A stretch of DNA of 64,000 bases from Ruminococcus sp. (lineage in GTDB: Bacteria > Bacillota > Clostridia > Oscillospirales > Ruminococcaceae): assembly GCA_024697545.1 (NCBI GenBank), contig JAILFN010000128.1, positions 1 to 64,000 of the forward strand. The letters are read 5' to 3'. Below, one piece after another: positions 26,009 to 34,216 of the stretch. Positions within the stretch are counted from its first letter, which is position 1. Each line of letters begins with the position of its first letter. Under the pieces are notes generated by a model. It did no database searches. It was not told where the DNA came from and was given only the letters and a program-made list of their open reading frames with translations. A program made the translations under genes and the position numbers.

Positions 26009-26322
26009 AGGTTGGCGTACTCCTTTCGCATCTTCTCATAATCCTCGGCATAGATGTTGTTGATGGTGTTCGCTTTTCGAGCGAGCTGGTTGATATTTGT
26101 ACCTATCCTTGAAAGTTGTCGGGTCAATTCTGCAACATCGGAAATATCCTGCGGTGCATAATTATCACTAAGTGACATCTTAACAATGTACCTTGTCGTA
26201 CTTAAATTCATCTTTGCAGCGTTCGCTTTTACGATCTTCCATTCTTCGTCTTTGAACAGAACTTCTTTCCTCTGACCTTTGCGCTTGTACTGCTTTTTCT
26301 GTTTTTGTTCTTGATCTTTCAA
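25957..26322 (-). CDS. mobC: MobC-like relaxosome accessory protein
   Basis: 121 residues. A basic N-terminus rich in Lys/Arg/Gln precedes a ribbon-helix-helix-like part (FKDEEWKIVKANAAKMNLSTTRYIVKMSL). The typical MobC C-terminal helix follows (LTRQLSRIGTNINQLARKAN). MobC proteins bind oriT and open it for the relaxase. Overlap with the relaxase gene and the oriT-like region upstream support the call. Confidence 0.88.
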   Translation of the reverse strand: MKDQEQKQKKQYKRKGQRKEVLFKDEEWKIVKANAAKMNLSTTRYIVKMSLSDNYAPQDISDVAELTRQLSRIGTNINQLARKANTINNIYAEDYEKMRKEYANLCHLLKRKISTLRRTAA

Positions 26323-26340
26323 TAAGCGTTCCTCCTTGCG

Positions 26341-26520
26341 TTTAAGGGGTCTGGGTGCTCCCAGCGAGCCGCTGTTCGTGGGCTGACGGCAGTCAGCCCT
26401 GCGCCGTCCGACGTCCGTCGGGCGGAACAGCGGGAATCTGTACGTACAGATTCTATGGCTCGCTAGTCATAGCTAAAAATTTACCGATTATCAATAGTTA
26501 TATTTAGCCCGTATGGGCTG
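26341..26520. other. Probable origin of transfer (oriT) region
   Basis: A cluster of inverted repeats directly upstream of mobC. They are CTGGG/CCCAG (26351-26364), GGGCTGAC/GTCAGCCC (26380-26399), CCGACG/CGTCGG inside a longer imperfect arm (26404-26425), a perfect 20-bp palindrome of GAATCTGTAC with its complement (26434-26453), and AGCCC/GGGCT (26506-26519). Stacked palindromes next to mobC and mobA are typical of MOBP oriT sites. The nick site cannot be pinned down. Confidence 0.65.
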
Positions 26521-26634
26521 CAAAATTTACATTGGAATCCTCTCCTTGTTGGGTTAGGTACATTTTATCGAAAATGTACCTGATGGAACCGGTTCTGAAC
26601 GAGGGTGAAAAGGAACGAAATCATCATTTTGTTC

Positions 26635-26751
26635 CTAAGGCATTTTTGCAAAAGAGTTCAAAACCAAATCTTTCTTCCCAGCGTGCGCACATTTGTCTGT
26701 AAGATATTTCTGACCACTTCCGAACATGAAGTCCACTAAGTTCACACTCAT
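26635..26751 (-). CDS. Possible 38-residue small protein
   Basis: An ATG at 26751 with AGAGGGG close upstream opens a 38-codon frame ending FAKMP and TAG. The peptide has no signal or membrane segment. There is no independent support and it may be chance. Apart from this, nothing coding is seen between the oriT region and the promoter at 26997. Confidence 0.25.
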   Translation of the reverse strand: MSVNLVDFMFGSGQKYLTDKCAHAGKKDLVLNSFAKMP

Positions 26752-26996
26752 GTTCCCCTCTGCAAGTAATATCATAACAGATAATTCTTTCAATGTCAAT
26801 AGAAGTAAGACATACTCTCTATTTATCTTCGTTTTACTTCTATTTTTCTGAAAAACGGAGAAAAAAGGAGAAATTTGAAGAAAAATACTTCTTTTGCGGG
26901 TATGCAAAAACAATGTGAACTTCGTCTCCAAAATTTCGGGTTCATCTTTGTATATTTTGACATGAGGTACAAAATCGGATTTTTGGACTTGTGTAC

Positions 26997-27025
26997 TTGA
27001 AAGTCGGAATGATTTCGTGTATAAT
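26997..27025 (+). promoter_or_regulatory. Promoter of the 27108 gene
   Basis: TTGAAA (26997-27002), 17 bases, TATAAT (27020-27025). A CCGCTG/CAGCGG hairpin follows in the leader (about 27051-27071). Confidence 0.7.
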
Positions 27026-27107
27026 AGGTAGAGGATAAAAACAAAAACGCCGCTGCTTCTACAAACAGCGGTGGGTGCGATTATCGGATTGGAGTGAAAA
27101 AAACTCA

Positions 27108-27500
27108 ATGAATTATTTAACTATTATTTCGGACGGCATCTCATATTATGATGACAAATCAATCAACGCCATGCTCATATTTGGAACGATATTTCTTATG
27201 ACGGGAATAGCTTGTTTAGTCGGACTGAAAAAGATCGGGTTCAAGAAATACAGGGAAACGGAGCAGTACGAAGAACTTGACAACATGGAGTATGACGAAG
27301 CTTCCGATGATTATGTTTACGGTGTCGGCATGAGAATTTTGTTTGCCGTGTTCTCCGCTGTATTTGTTTTCGCTGCGGCAGGACTTTTTGTTCGAGCCGC
27401 TACTGCTAACACAATGGAAGATTATAACGAGAGATATGGCGATGATCAGATAGTTGTTTATCCCGCTGACAAGGAAAAGGCTGAGAGCAAAATATCTTAA
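27108..27500 (+). CDS. Small two-segment membrane protein
   Basis: 130 residues from the ATG at 27108; GGAG lies 13 bases upstream, a little far. Two membrane segments (about 15-35 and 78-100) are separated by an acidic, tyrosine-rich loop (YRETEQYEELDNMEYDEASD). The C-terminus is hydrophilic. No family is recognised. It lies 40 bases before the DUF6076 gene and probably shares its promoter. Confidence 0.6.
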   Translation: MNYLTIISDGISYYDDKSINAMLIFGTIFLMTGIACLVGLKKIGFKKYRETEQYEELDNMEYDEASDDYVYGVGMRILFAVFSAVFVFAAAGLFVRAATANTMEDYNERYGDDQIVVYPADKEKAESKIS

Positions 27501-27540
27501 CATCTATCTGGTAATAATTCGATCGATTAAGGAGAAAACC

Positions 27541-28647
27541 ATGTTTGGATTAACAGCATACTTTTACAAGAACAGAACGCTGGTCGAGGGCGCGGGACAG
27601 TACAAGACTAACGAAATATTGACCGCATATCTGGAGTATGATTTCCCCGATTTGAAGGATACCCTCGACAAGTGCAAGGAGTTTGAGCGCAGGCTGCACT
27701 ATCCGGAGCGTGGTGACGAAAATATTGAGTTTGATGATGTGATTCAGAAAGCGTTCATGTTTTATGACCGCCTTGACACGATTATCGAGGAACTGCCGCC
27801 CTATGATAAGCTGCAAGTCAAGCGCAACCGCCTGTACAATATCATGAACGAGCACAAGTATCTTTTCAATAATGACCAGGAGAATCACGACTCAAATTAT
27901 TACCCGCCCGACTTTTATGACCACTTTTACACGCCGAGTTATTACGATGATCTTGACGCTGATATGTACGACAGCGCGCTCCAGTTGAACCGCAAGCTGT
28001 CTGAGATCACGAGGGATTACCGCACCTTTGTTGAGGACTGCATTCGGGTGAAAAAGGTTTACGCAAGTTTTCTGGAAATGCTCCACAAGGGCAACGAGTA
28101 CCTCAACGCAAAGGAGACCGCCGACTTTTACCGCTGCTTTCTCTCCGAGCAAGAGGGCAAGCTGATAACCTACATGAAGCTGGAACAGTCCGGCACGATG
28201 TCCGAGACTTTCGTTCCGCTGAACCTTGATGATGATTATGTTATGTACGAGAAATACAAATTCAGCACTATCGGCGGATTTCTCTATATCGACTTTTTCA
28301 AAGGGCTACACAATCACTTTCTGCCCCGCAAGTGTAATATGTGCGGCAGGTACTTTTTGCTCGAAGCGACTGCGTACTCTGCTTTCTGCACCCGCCGTAT
28401 CAAGGGACAGCGCAAGAAAACTTGCCGTGACCTCGGCAGCCGGAAAACTTACATGGATAAGGTCAACAGTGACCCGATATTGCTGACGTACACGAAGGCT
28501 TACAAGCAGCATTATGCGAGGTATTTGAAGAAGAAAATGACGCAAGCGGAGTTTCGGGAGTGGGCGGATCATGCGTTGGTGCTGAGGCAGAGGGCTTATG
28601 ACAAGGGGCTGAGTTTTGAGGAGTATGAGATAGAGATACGAAAATAG
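27541..28647 (+). CDS. DUF6076-like protein with zinc-binding C-terminal motif
   Basis: 368 residues from the ATG at 27541, chosen for AAGGAG 6 bases upstream. The N-terminal two thirds are hydrophilic with many aromatic and acidic residues. The C-terminal part holds KCNMCGRYFLLEATAYSAFC followed by a further Cys (KTCRD). That gives a CxxC...C...C set like the CGNR-type zinc finger of the DUF6076 family often seen on Firmicute mobile elements. The function is unknown; nucleic-acid binding is plausible from the finger and the basic segment after it (RRIKGQRKK). Confidence 0.65.
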   Translation: MFGLTAYFYKNRTLVEGAGQYKTNEILTAYLEYDFPDLKDTLDKCKEFERRLHYPERGDENIEFDDVIQKAFMFYDRLDTIIEELPPYDKLQVKRNRLYNIMNEHKYLFNNDQENHDSNYYPPDFYDHFYTPSYYDDLDADMYDSALQLNRKLSEITRDYRTFVEDCIRVKKVYASFLEMLHKGNEYLNAKETADFYRCFLSEQEGKLITYMKLEQSGTMSETFVPLNLDDDYVMYEKYKFSTIGGFLYIDFFKGLHNHFLPRKCNMCGRYFLLEATAYSAFCTRRIKGQRKKTCRDLGSRKTYMDKVNSDPILLTYTKAYKQHYARYLKKKMTQAEFREWADHALVLRQRAYDKGLSFEEYEIEIRK

Positions 28648-28769
28648 AACCATTTCAGACATAACCGACCATAGCACTTATTTACAAATAGTTTACATAC
28701 AAAATGAAAGTTTTTTAACCTTCAACTCGACTGTGTATATTGAAACGTTTCAAAGAATGAGGTCATTTT

Positions 28770-29294
28770 ATGAATGATAATGAACTGCTTGAGCTGCTGA
28801 GAAGCGAGCCCGAGCGCGGGCTTGCGCAGATAGTAGCGAACTACAGCGCTTATGTGTATACGATAGCTTATTCAAGGCTGTCAGATGTATGCAGCCGGGA
28901 GGATATTGAGGAGGTAGTCAGCGATATTTTTCTGAACTTTTATAACATCGGAAAACAGAACGGATTTGAGATACGCTCTGTCAAAGCGATGCTGTCGGTT
29001 ATTGCAAAGCGACGTTGTATCGACTCTTTCAGAAGTCAGAGCAACCGCGAACAGATGGCAAGCTACGATGATCTGGAAAACTATATTTCCGATGATTTCG
29101 CCGATAATGCGCGTCTGCTTGAAGCGATAAGCAGTCTTGGCGAGCCTGACAGCTCGATATTTGTGCGGAAATACTACTTCGGTCAGAAAAATACCGACAT
29201 TGCAAAAGACATCGGCATGAATATCAACACGCTCAACACAAGATTGTCGCGGGGACTGAAAAAGCTAAGAAAAATGCTGGAGGAGGGAATGTAA
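28770..29294 (+). CDS. ECF-type RNA polymerase sigma factor
   Basis: 174 residues. Region 2 includes IAYSRLSDVCSREDIEEVVSD and the promoter-melting part VKAMLSVIAKRRCIDSFR. Region 4 has the helix-turn-helix QKNTDIAKDIGMNINTLNTR followed by LSRGLKKLRKML. The length fits ECF sigma factors. Its stop codon overlaps the ATG of the membrane protein downstream (TAATG), the usual arrangement for a sigma/anti-sigma pair. The AACC-containing stretch near 28720 could be an autoregulated -35 box but is not certain. Confidence 0.9.
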   Translation: MNDNELLELLRSEPERGLAQIVANYSAYVYTIAYSRLSDVCSREDIEEVVSDIFLNFYNIGKQNGFEIRSVKAMLSVIAKRRCIDSFRSQSNREQMASYDDLENYISDDFADNARLLEAISSLGEPDSSIFVRKYYFGQKNTDIAKDIGMNINTLNTRLSRGLKKLRKMLEEGM

Positions 29295-30262
29295 TGGAGG
29301 AAAGGTTAAAGGCTTTGGAAAAAAGCGTTTCACTAATTGAAGCCGAGATAATCGAGGACGAGCTTTCTGTAATAAGCGGTCAGTCCGAAATACCCGAGGA
29401 CGCACAGCGGCGTATTCTTTCCTCCGTTATGAAAAAGGCGGGTTATGCGCTGCCGACGATAAGGACGGAAGCTGACGGCTGCTCCGATAATGATACAACT
29501 CTCACGGCAGGTATCGTTCGGAGACGGCACGGCGGTGCGGCAGCGGCGTGCATTGCTTTAGCAGCTGCGGGAGTATTGGGCGCAATACTGATACTTGACG
29601 GAGACATTCAGACTGACGAAGTAGAGCAGCAGAATTTGTTTGACAACAGCGTGTCCGAGATGAGCATGGTCGAGAACGAGTCTTTGTCCGAAGATGATTC
29701 TTTCGGTGACGAAAGCTCTGAGGTGCAGGAGATTGTTTCTCAGGGACCGAATGAAAACCAGGTCAAAATGCCCAACCTTGTAGGATTAGATACTGAGATG
29801 GCAATAGGTATTCTCGATGAGAAAGATCTGAACTATGAGATCAAGTATGACGGCAAGAAAGCTCTGACGAGTACAGTCCAGAAGCAGAGCGTTGAGGTCG
29901 ATGAAGTTGTTGACAAGGGTACAGTGGTCGAGCTGTATGTTTCGGGTGAAGAGCAATATTTGCTGGAAATACCTGTCCCCGTAGGTTTAAGCGGCGACTG
30001 CAAGTTTACCGTATGCAAGGTTATGAACGATGATCGTGAGATAACAATATCCTCTTCATATATGAATAGTATCGAGCTTTTTGCAGGTACTTCGATCAAG
30101 TTTCTGTTAAACGCAGAACCGGGCGATAGATTTGTACTTTATTATACTCTTTCCGACTTAGGCATCACCGAAGATCAGCTTTATGCAAGATATATTTTTA
30201 CCGACGACGGCGAGTTTGTCCTTGACGGCGAGCAGGATAATGACGGCTCGGCATCGGGTTGA
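29294..30262 (+). CDS. Membrane-anchored anti-sigma-like protein with PASTA domain
   Basis: 322 residues. The first 75 are cytosolic and helical (possible sigma-binding part, with EIPEDAQRRILSSVMKKA). A single membrane segment lies near residues 82-102. An acidic Ser/Glu linker leads outside to a PASTA-like domain (about 160-217: VKMPNLVGLDTEMAIGILDEKDLNYEI... VELYVSG) and a final 100-residue beta-rich domain. PASTA domains bind peptidoglycan fragments or related wall ligands, so the pair may sense the envelope. It is translationally coupled to the sigma gene. Confidence 0.75.
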   Translation: MEERLKALEKSVSLIEAEIIEDELSVISGQSEIPEDAQRRILSSVMKKAGYALPTIRTEADGCSDNDTTLTAGIVRRRHGGAAAACIALAAAGVLGAILILDGDIQTDEVEQQNLFDNSVSEMSMVENESLSEDDSFGDESSEVQEIVSQGPNENQVKMPNLVGLDTEMAIGILDEKDLNYEIKYDGKKALTSTVQKQSVEVDEVVDKGTVVELYVSGEEQYLLEIPVPVGLSGDCKFTVCKVMNDDREITISSSYMNSIELFAGTSIKFLLNAEPGDRFVLYYTLSDLGITEDQLYARYIFTDDGEFVLDGEQDNDGSASG

Positions 30263-30337
30263 CCGTGCATTTCGCGCCAGATCGCTTGAAATACGATCAT
30301 GGGTGTGATATAATTATATGATACCTATTAAACAGAA

Positions 30338-30481
30338 ATGAAAAACCAACTAACATCCGCAATAATAAGCCTTGTATTGGCAGCAACAATGACCACTAAA
30401 CTTGGAGGCATGGAACACGCACATATGCCAGGAACATATTACTTACTTGCTATTGACAACAATAATAAACTAACGTGGTGA
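30338..30481 (+). pseudogene. Broken 5' fragment of a secreted-protein gene, copy 1
   Basis: It begins with the signal-peptide-like MKNQLTSAIISLVLAATM. It then leaves the sequence shared with copy 2 right after ...MTT and ends 28 codons later. Near-identical starts occur at 31408 and 32050. Copy 2 continues past this point as a normal signal peptide and mature region, so this copy has suffered a deletion or recombination. Confidence 0.65.
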
Positions 30482-30486
30482 TTATT

Positions 30487-30957
30487 ATGAAAAACAGAAA
30501 ATATTTGATATCGCTTGTCATACCGTTCATGCTGACACTTTTTTACTATGTCTTAAAAAGAGGAACTCGCTATTATGTTTTTTCGGTCAGCTTCTGGATA
30601 GTATTGGTTTGTTCGATAATATCCACAATACTTATCTTGGTATACAAGGTTGATCTGACAAAGAAGATGACAGGAGAGGCTGTGCTGATATTTGTAGTAT
30701 CCGGTATGTGGCTTGCAATAGCCGATCTGTTGACATTATTTATGGGCGGTATGGTATTCGGTCCGCTCTGCGCTATAGGCACATCTTTTTACTTGATTTT
30801 AAAATCTGAAAAGCCGGTGGAAAAGATAGTTTGTTTTTTGCTGAATCCGTATAATCATTTTGTGTTTTTCTTAGTAGATCACAGCCTGACAGCCAGTCTG
30901 GATTTTGACAGGCGTTCTTTACCGTTTGTTGTGATTGATCTGATTGGTGCTGTGTAA
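30487..30957 (+). CDS. Small integral membrane protein
   Basis: 156 residues from the ATG at 30487; an upstream in-frame GTG is less likely and no strong ribosome site is visible. About four or five membrane segments (about 7-23, 31-51, 62-84, 88-104, 115-130). No recognised family. Its start lies only 6 bases after the end of the broken secreted-protein fragment. It may be one of the small membrane cargo genes of the array. Confidence 0.55.
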   Translation: MKNRKYLISLVIPFMLTLFYYVLKRGTRYYVFSVSFWIVLVCSIISTILILVYKVDLTKKMTGEAVLIFVVSGMWLAIADLLTLFMGGMVFGPLCAIGTSFYLILKSEKPVEKIVCFLLNPYNHFVFFLVDHSLTASLDFDRRSLPFVVIDLIGAV

Positions 30958-31019
30958 TCGGGTTTATAAGATTGTAACAGCTTGATAATAATATGCTTAC
31001 ATATTGTTAAGGAGAAATT

Positions 31020-31346
31020 ATGTCTGATTATTTTGGAATGCTCAATGTATTATATGGTTGGATATTCATATTAGTTGTAATAATCATATTGATCTGTGAT
31101 TATTTCTTCTTTAAAAACTGTGGCAGCAAATATCCGAGATTTCGCAAATTACTAAAGTGTTTTTTAGTCCTATCAGCTATATTGTTTGCTGTTATTCTAT
31201 TGAGTTTTGTTACATTTGATATGGCAACAGTTATAGTATCAATCATATGTTTGATACTGATTACGATAATTAGCGTACTTCCCTGGGTATTGTTCTTGTT
31301 ATACAAGTTATTATCTGTCATTTGCCGGAAAAATATAAAACACTAA
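31020..31346 (+). CDS. Small three-segment membrane protein
   Basis: 108 residues with AAGGAG 6 bases before the ATG. Membrane segments are near residues 8-30, 45-65 and 70-98, and the end is basic. The base composition is clearly more AT-rich than the chromosomal genes on either side of the element. The family is not recognised. Confidence 0.55.
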   Translation: MSDYFGMLNVLYGWIFILVVIIILICDYFFFKNCGSKYPRFRKLLKCFLVLSAILFAVILLSFVTFDMATVIVSIICLILITIISVLPWVLFLLYKLLSVICRKNIKH

Positions 31347-31407
31347 TTATTTATTGGGCTTACAAGATTATAGCAGTTTAAAAACAATATGACAAAGAGG
31401 ATCAACC

Positions 31408-31689
31408 ATGAAGAACCAACTAACATCCGCAATAATAAGTCTGGTATTGGCAGCAACGATGACCACGCCGACGTATGTGTTCGCAGATGAAGAAACCGTG
31501 CGGACATACGAAGGCGAAGGCTATGAGGTAACATATTATGTTGATTGTATAGCGAGTGGGAAAAACAATGATAAATATGATAATAATCTTGATGCCCAAA
31601 ACTATCGAAACGATATAGAAATACGAGGAGGTTATAATGAAAAAAAGAATCAAAACAAATATTATTCTACTAATAATATCTGTACTTAG
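31408..31689 (+). pseudogene. 5' fragment of a secreted-protein gene, copy 2
   Basis: 93 codons. A complete signal peptide (MKNQLTSAIISLVLAATM...) ends near the AFA-type site VFADEE. The mature part begins RTYEGEGYEVTYYVDC, similar to the start of carbohydrate-binding-like modules in Ruminococcal secreted proteins. The reading frame then runs into low-complexity Asn/Asp/Lys codons. It overlaps the next gene (start 31637) and stops, so only the 5' end of a larger gene is left. Confidence 0.55.
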
Positions 31690-31999
31690 TGTATTAGGTG
31701 AGTCAATGTATTGGGTTTTAAGAAGTGCTGAGGATCATTTTCCGAATGAAACAGCATTTGAAGAGTTTGTTAGTACAAATCCATTTACAATAATGATTGC
31801 AGTTGCGTTTGCAACACCGGTGCTTTCGTTTATTTGTGCTCTGTTCTCTTTTACTGTGGCATTTTATCTTTTACGAATGGCAATAAAACACGAGACTGAA
31901 AAGTTGGCAAAAGTCGCTTATTGTGAGTTTTTTGTTTTTAATATAGCTGTCTTAGTCTTGCACATAGCTACTATGTATAATGGTTTTTTTGTCGAATAA
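31637..31999 (+). CDS. Small membrane protein, paralogue of the gene at 39042
   Basis: 120 residues with GAGGAGG before the ATG. Three membrane segments (about 6-27, 49-75, 93-114). The C-terminal half matches the gene at 39042: AIKHETEKLAKVAYCEF here and AIHQETEKPAKIAYWEF there, both ending in a Phe-Val/Leu-Val-Glu tail. The two are clearly paralogues within the element. The family has no known function; small membrane immunity protein is a possibility only. Confidence 0.6.
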   Translation: MKKRIKTNIILLIISVLSVLGESMYWVLRSAEDHFPNETAFEEFVSTNPFTIMIAVAFATPVLSFICALFSFTVAFYLLRMAIKHETEKLAKVAYCEFFVFNIAVLVLHIATMYNGFFVE

Positions 32000-32049
32000 A
32001 GATTAAAAAAGTTTATTATAAATTCATAATAAATGGAAGAGGACTACAA

Positions 32050-32102
32050 ATGAAGAACCAACTAACATCCGCAATAACAGATATCATGAGAAAAAAGAAT
32101 TA
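32050..32102 (+). pseudogene. 5' fragment of a secreted-protein gene, copy 3
   Basis: ATG AAG AAC CAA CTA ACA TCC is the same start as copies 1 and 2, but the identity ends after about 24 bases and the frame stops after 17 codons. It is the third relic of the same gene start within 1.8 kb. Confidence 0.55.
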
Positions 32103-32118
32103 ATACAGGAGGTCTACC

Positions 32119-32664
32119 ATGACTCAATTCACAAAATCATTTATCTGGAGGTTTATCCTCGACATTCTGCTCTTAGGCTTTGTAGTGAGGATAGTCACGA
32201 ATGTGCTGATGCTCGGGGCTTCGAGGTTTCTGGATAGCTATTCCGCGCCGTATCTTGTCATCAAGGCTGTGATCTCTGCGGCGCTTAGTATGCTGTTTAT
32301 CTGTTACATAACCAACTGGAATATAGATGTTATCGACAGGAAGGGCTGCATGGAATTTCCGAATGATACCGACAAGTGGTTCAGAAATTTCTCGCTTACT
32401 ATTATTGGCGTGAATGTGGTTTCGTCTATGATAAACTACTTGCAGTGGAGAAGTCAGGTGAAGGAGAAGTTCAGCGGCGTGATAGACTACGTTGACAGCT
32501 ATTCAAAATACATAGACACAAGCTCCGTTTCCGACGGTATAAAGGACGGCATCGCCAGCGCCAACAGAACGCTTATCGTCTGCCTGATCCTGCAAAATGT
32601 GGTGGGTATTGCGATACTGTATTTTATGCTTCCCAGGCTGAAAAACAAGCTCAGCGGTATATAG
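32119..32664 (+). CDS. Membrane protein upstream of the PstS-like protein
   Basis: 181 residues, AGGAGG 8 bases upstream. Four membrane segments (about 10-34, 45-65, 90-108, 152-172) with an extracellular or cytosolic loop of 40 residues between the last two. No family recognised. It ends in TAG; the same frame continues without a stop for six codons into the next coding region, but that gene has its own ribosome site, so read-through is not assumed. Confidence 0.6.
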   Translation: MTQFTKSFIWRFILDILLLGFVVRIVTNVLMLGASRFLDSYSAPYLVIKAVISAALSMLFICYITNWNIDVIDRKGCMEFPNDTDKWFRNFSLTIIGVNVVSSMINYLQWRSQVKEKFSGVIDYVDSYSKYIDTSSVSDGIKDGIASANRTLIVCLILQNVVGIAILYFMLPRLKNKLSGI

Positions 32665-32691
32665 CTTTGTAAATCGAAAGGAATGACAAAA

Positions 32692-33762
32692 ATGAAAAAG
32701 ATAACGGCTTCGGGAGTGCTTATCGCGGTTCTCTCGGCGGCGATAATCGGATCGGTGGGATTTGTGGCTTTCAAAATGCTCTCTGTGGACAGGGATATGC
32801 TCGGGAGCACGGAGGACAGGGTCAATGACAACTATGGAGAACAGTACCGGAACAATATAAATGTCATGCTCCAAAGACCCGACGACTGGTATCAGATAGC
32901 CAGTGAGAGCTTTCTTACCCACAGCGATTTTGCGGGTATTGACGGCTCGACAGCTACCGTTCCGATAACGGCGGAGCTGGCACGGCAGTTTCTGAATGCG
33001 CCGGACGGCGAGGAGATGAACGCATACGTTTCGCACAACAAGACCGACAGAGCCTATGAAAATCTGATACTGGGAGACACCAACAGACTGTTCGACCGAA
33101 GCAGCGATACTGAATACGAAAAGCAGGTTCGGCTGGTGTTTGCAACGCCGCCCTCGAAAGACGAATACGCCTTAGCTAAAAGTAATGGTGTTGAGCTTGA
33201 GGTGGAGCCGATGGCTATGGACGGCTTTGTGTTCATAACCCACAAGGACAACCCCGTGGACAGCCTGACCGTTCAGCAGATAAAGGACATCTATTCCGGA
33301 AAGATCACCAACTGGAAGGAGGTCGGCGGCAGGAATGAGAAGATCCGCGCCTTCCAGCGCACGAAGAACTCCGGCAGTCAGACCGCTATGGAGGAGCTTG
33401 TCATGGAGGGCGAGCCGATGGCGGAGGCTCCCATGACGTTTGTTGCCGAGGAAATGGGCGAGCTGGTTGAGCGTGTCGCGGAGTATGAGAACGAGTCGGC
33501 GGCTATCGGGTATACATATTACTACTACATAAATAATCTGTACAAAAATTCGGACATCAAAGTTATAAACATAGACGGCGTGTCTCCCGCAAACGAGAAC
33601 CTTCTGAGCGGCGAGTACCCCTTCACAACGTCATACTACACCGTTATCCGCAGCGATGAGCCGGAGGACAGCGTATACCGCAGGCTCCGGGATTATATGC
33701 TCACCGACGAGGGGCAGAAGATGATCAGCCTTGCAGGCTACTGCCCCGTAACCACCCCTTGA
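32692..33762 (+). CDS. PstS-like substrate-binding protein, membrane anchored
   Basis: 356 residues from the ATG at 32692, preferred because AAAGGA fits its spacing; an ATG three codons earlier abuts that site. A single N-terminal membrane segment (about 5-27, no lipobox Cys) precedes a periplasmic-binding domain. The region MDGFVFITHKDNPVDSLTVQQIKDIYSGKITNWKEVGG followed by RTKNSGSQTAMEELVM is characteristic of phosphate-binding PstS-like proteins. No PstC, PstA or PstB is nearby, so it may serve as a sensor or scavenger rather than a transporter part. Confidence 0.78.
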   Translation: MKKITASGVLIAVLSAAIIGSVGFVAFKMLSVDRDMLGSTEDRVNDNYGEQYRNNINVMLQRPDDWYQIASESFLTHSDFAGIDGSTATVPITAELARQFLNAPDGEEMNAYVSHNKTDRAYENLILGDTNRLFDRSSDTEYEKQVRLVFATPPSKDEYALAKSNGVELEVEPMAMDGFVFITHKDNPVDSLTVQQIKDIYSGKITNWKEVGGRNEKIRAFQRTKNSGSQTAMEELVMEGEPMAEAPMTFVAEEMGELVERVAEYENESAAIGYTYYYYINNLYKNSDIKVINIDGVSPANENLLSGEYPFTTSYYTVIRSDEPEDSVYRRLRDYMLTDEGQKMISLAGYCPVTTP

Positions 33763-33777
33763 CAGCGGAGGAAAATA

Positions 33778-34212
33778 ATGAACTACGACCACGAAAAAAG
33801 CGTCCGCAGGGCGCGTATATTCAAGCAGGTAGGAGTTATACTCAGACTCGCCGGAAACGCCGCCGCGGCGCTCTACTGGGCTCTTTCATATTTAGACGCA
33901 CATGAAAATATCCTCAGGATATACAATGGCGGAAGGCGCACGATAATAGTTTCCGCGTTTTTCATAATCGACACGGTGCTGACGATACTTTGGCTTTACA
34001 AGCCTAAGGTTTTTAACGTTCATGTAGCGCTGTTCACTCTGACTGGGTGCATAGTAAACGGATACTACCTGTTCGACCTTTTCAACGTAAACGGCGGCGG
34101 GATAGGGCTTCTCGGGTTTTTCTTTTTAGCGCTGATAGCCATGATACCGCAGGCTTTGCCGTTTGCTCTGTACAATAAAGGGCTGGAGATAATGAAAAAT
34201 GCCGAGAGGTGA
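33778..34212 (+). CDS. Small four-segment membrane protein
   Basis: 144 residues, GGAGG 7 bases before the ATG. Membrane segments near 18-37, 58-76, 79-100 and 110-133. It follows the PstS-like gene by 15 bases and precedes the broken gene at 34217 by 4 bases. It is therefore part of a tight run of co-transcribed membrane genes. No family recognised. Confidence 0.55.
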   Translation: MNYDHEKSVRRARIFKQVGVILRLAGNAAAALYWALSYLDAHENILRIYNGGRRTIIVSAFFIIDTVLTILWLYKPKVFNVHVALFTLTGCIVNGYYLFDLFNVNGGGIGLLGFFFLALIAMIPQALPFALYNKGLEIMKNAER

Positions 34213-34216
34213 GCCT

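Noticed and set aside
26752-27108. A 157-residue minus-strand protein spanning the promoter at 26997
   Set aside because: The frame runs through a good plus-strand promoter, is low in complexity and lacks a ribosome site; only its last 38 codons have any start signal.
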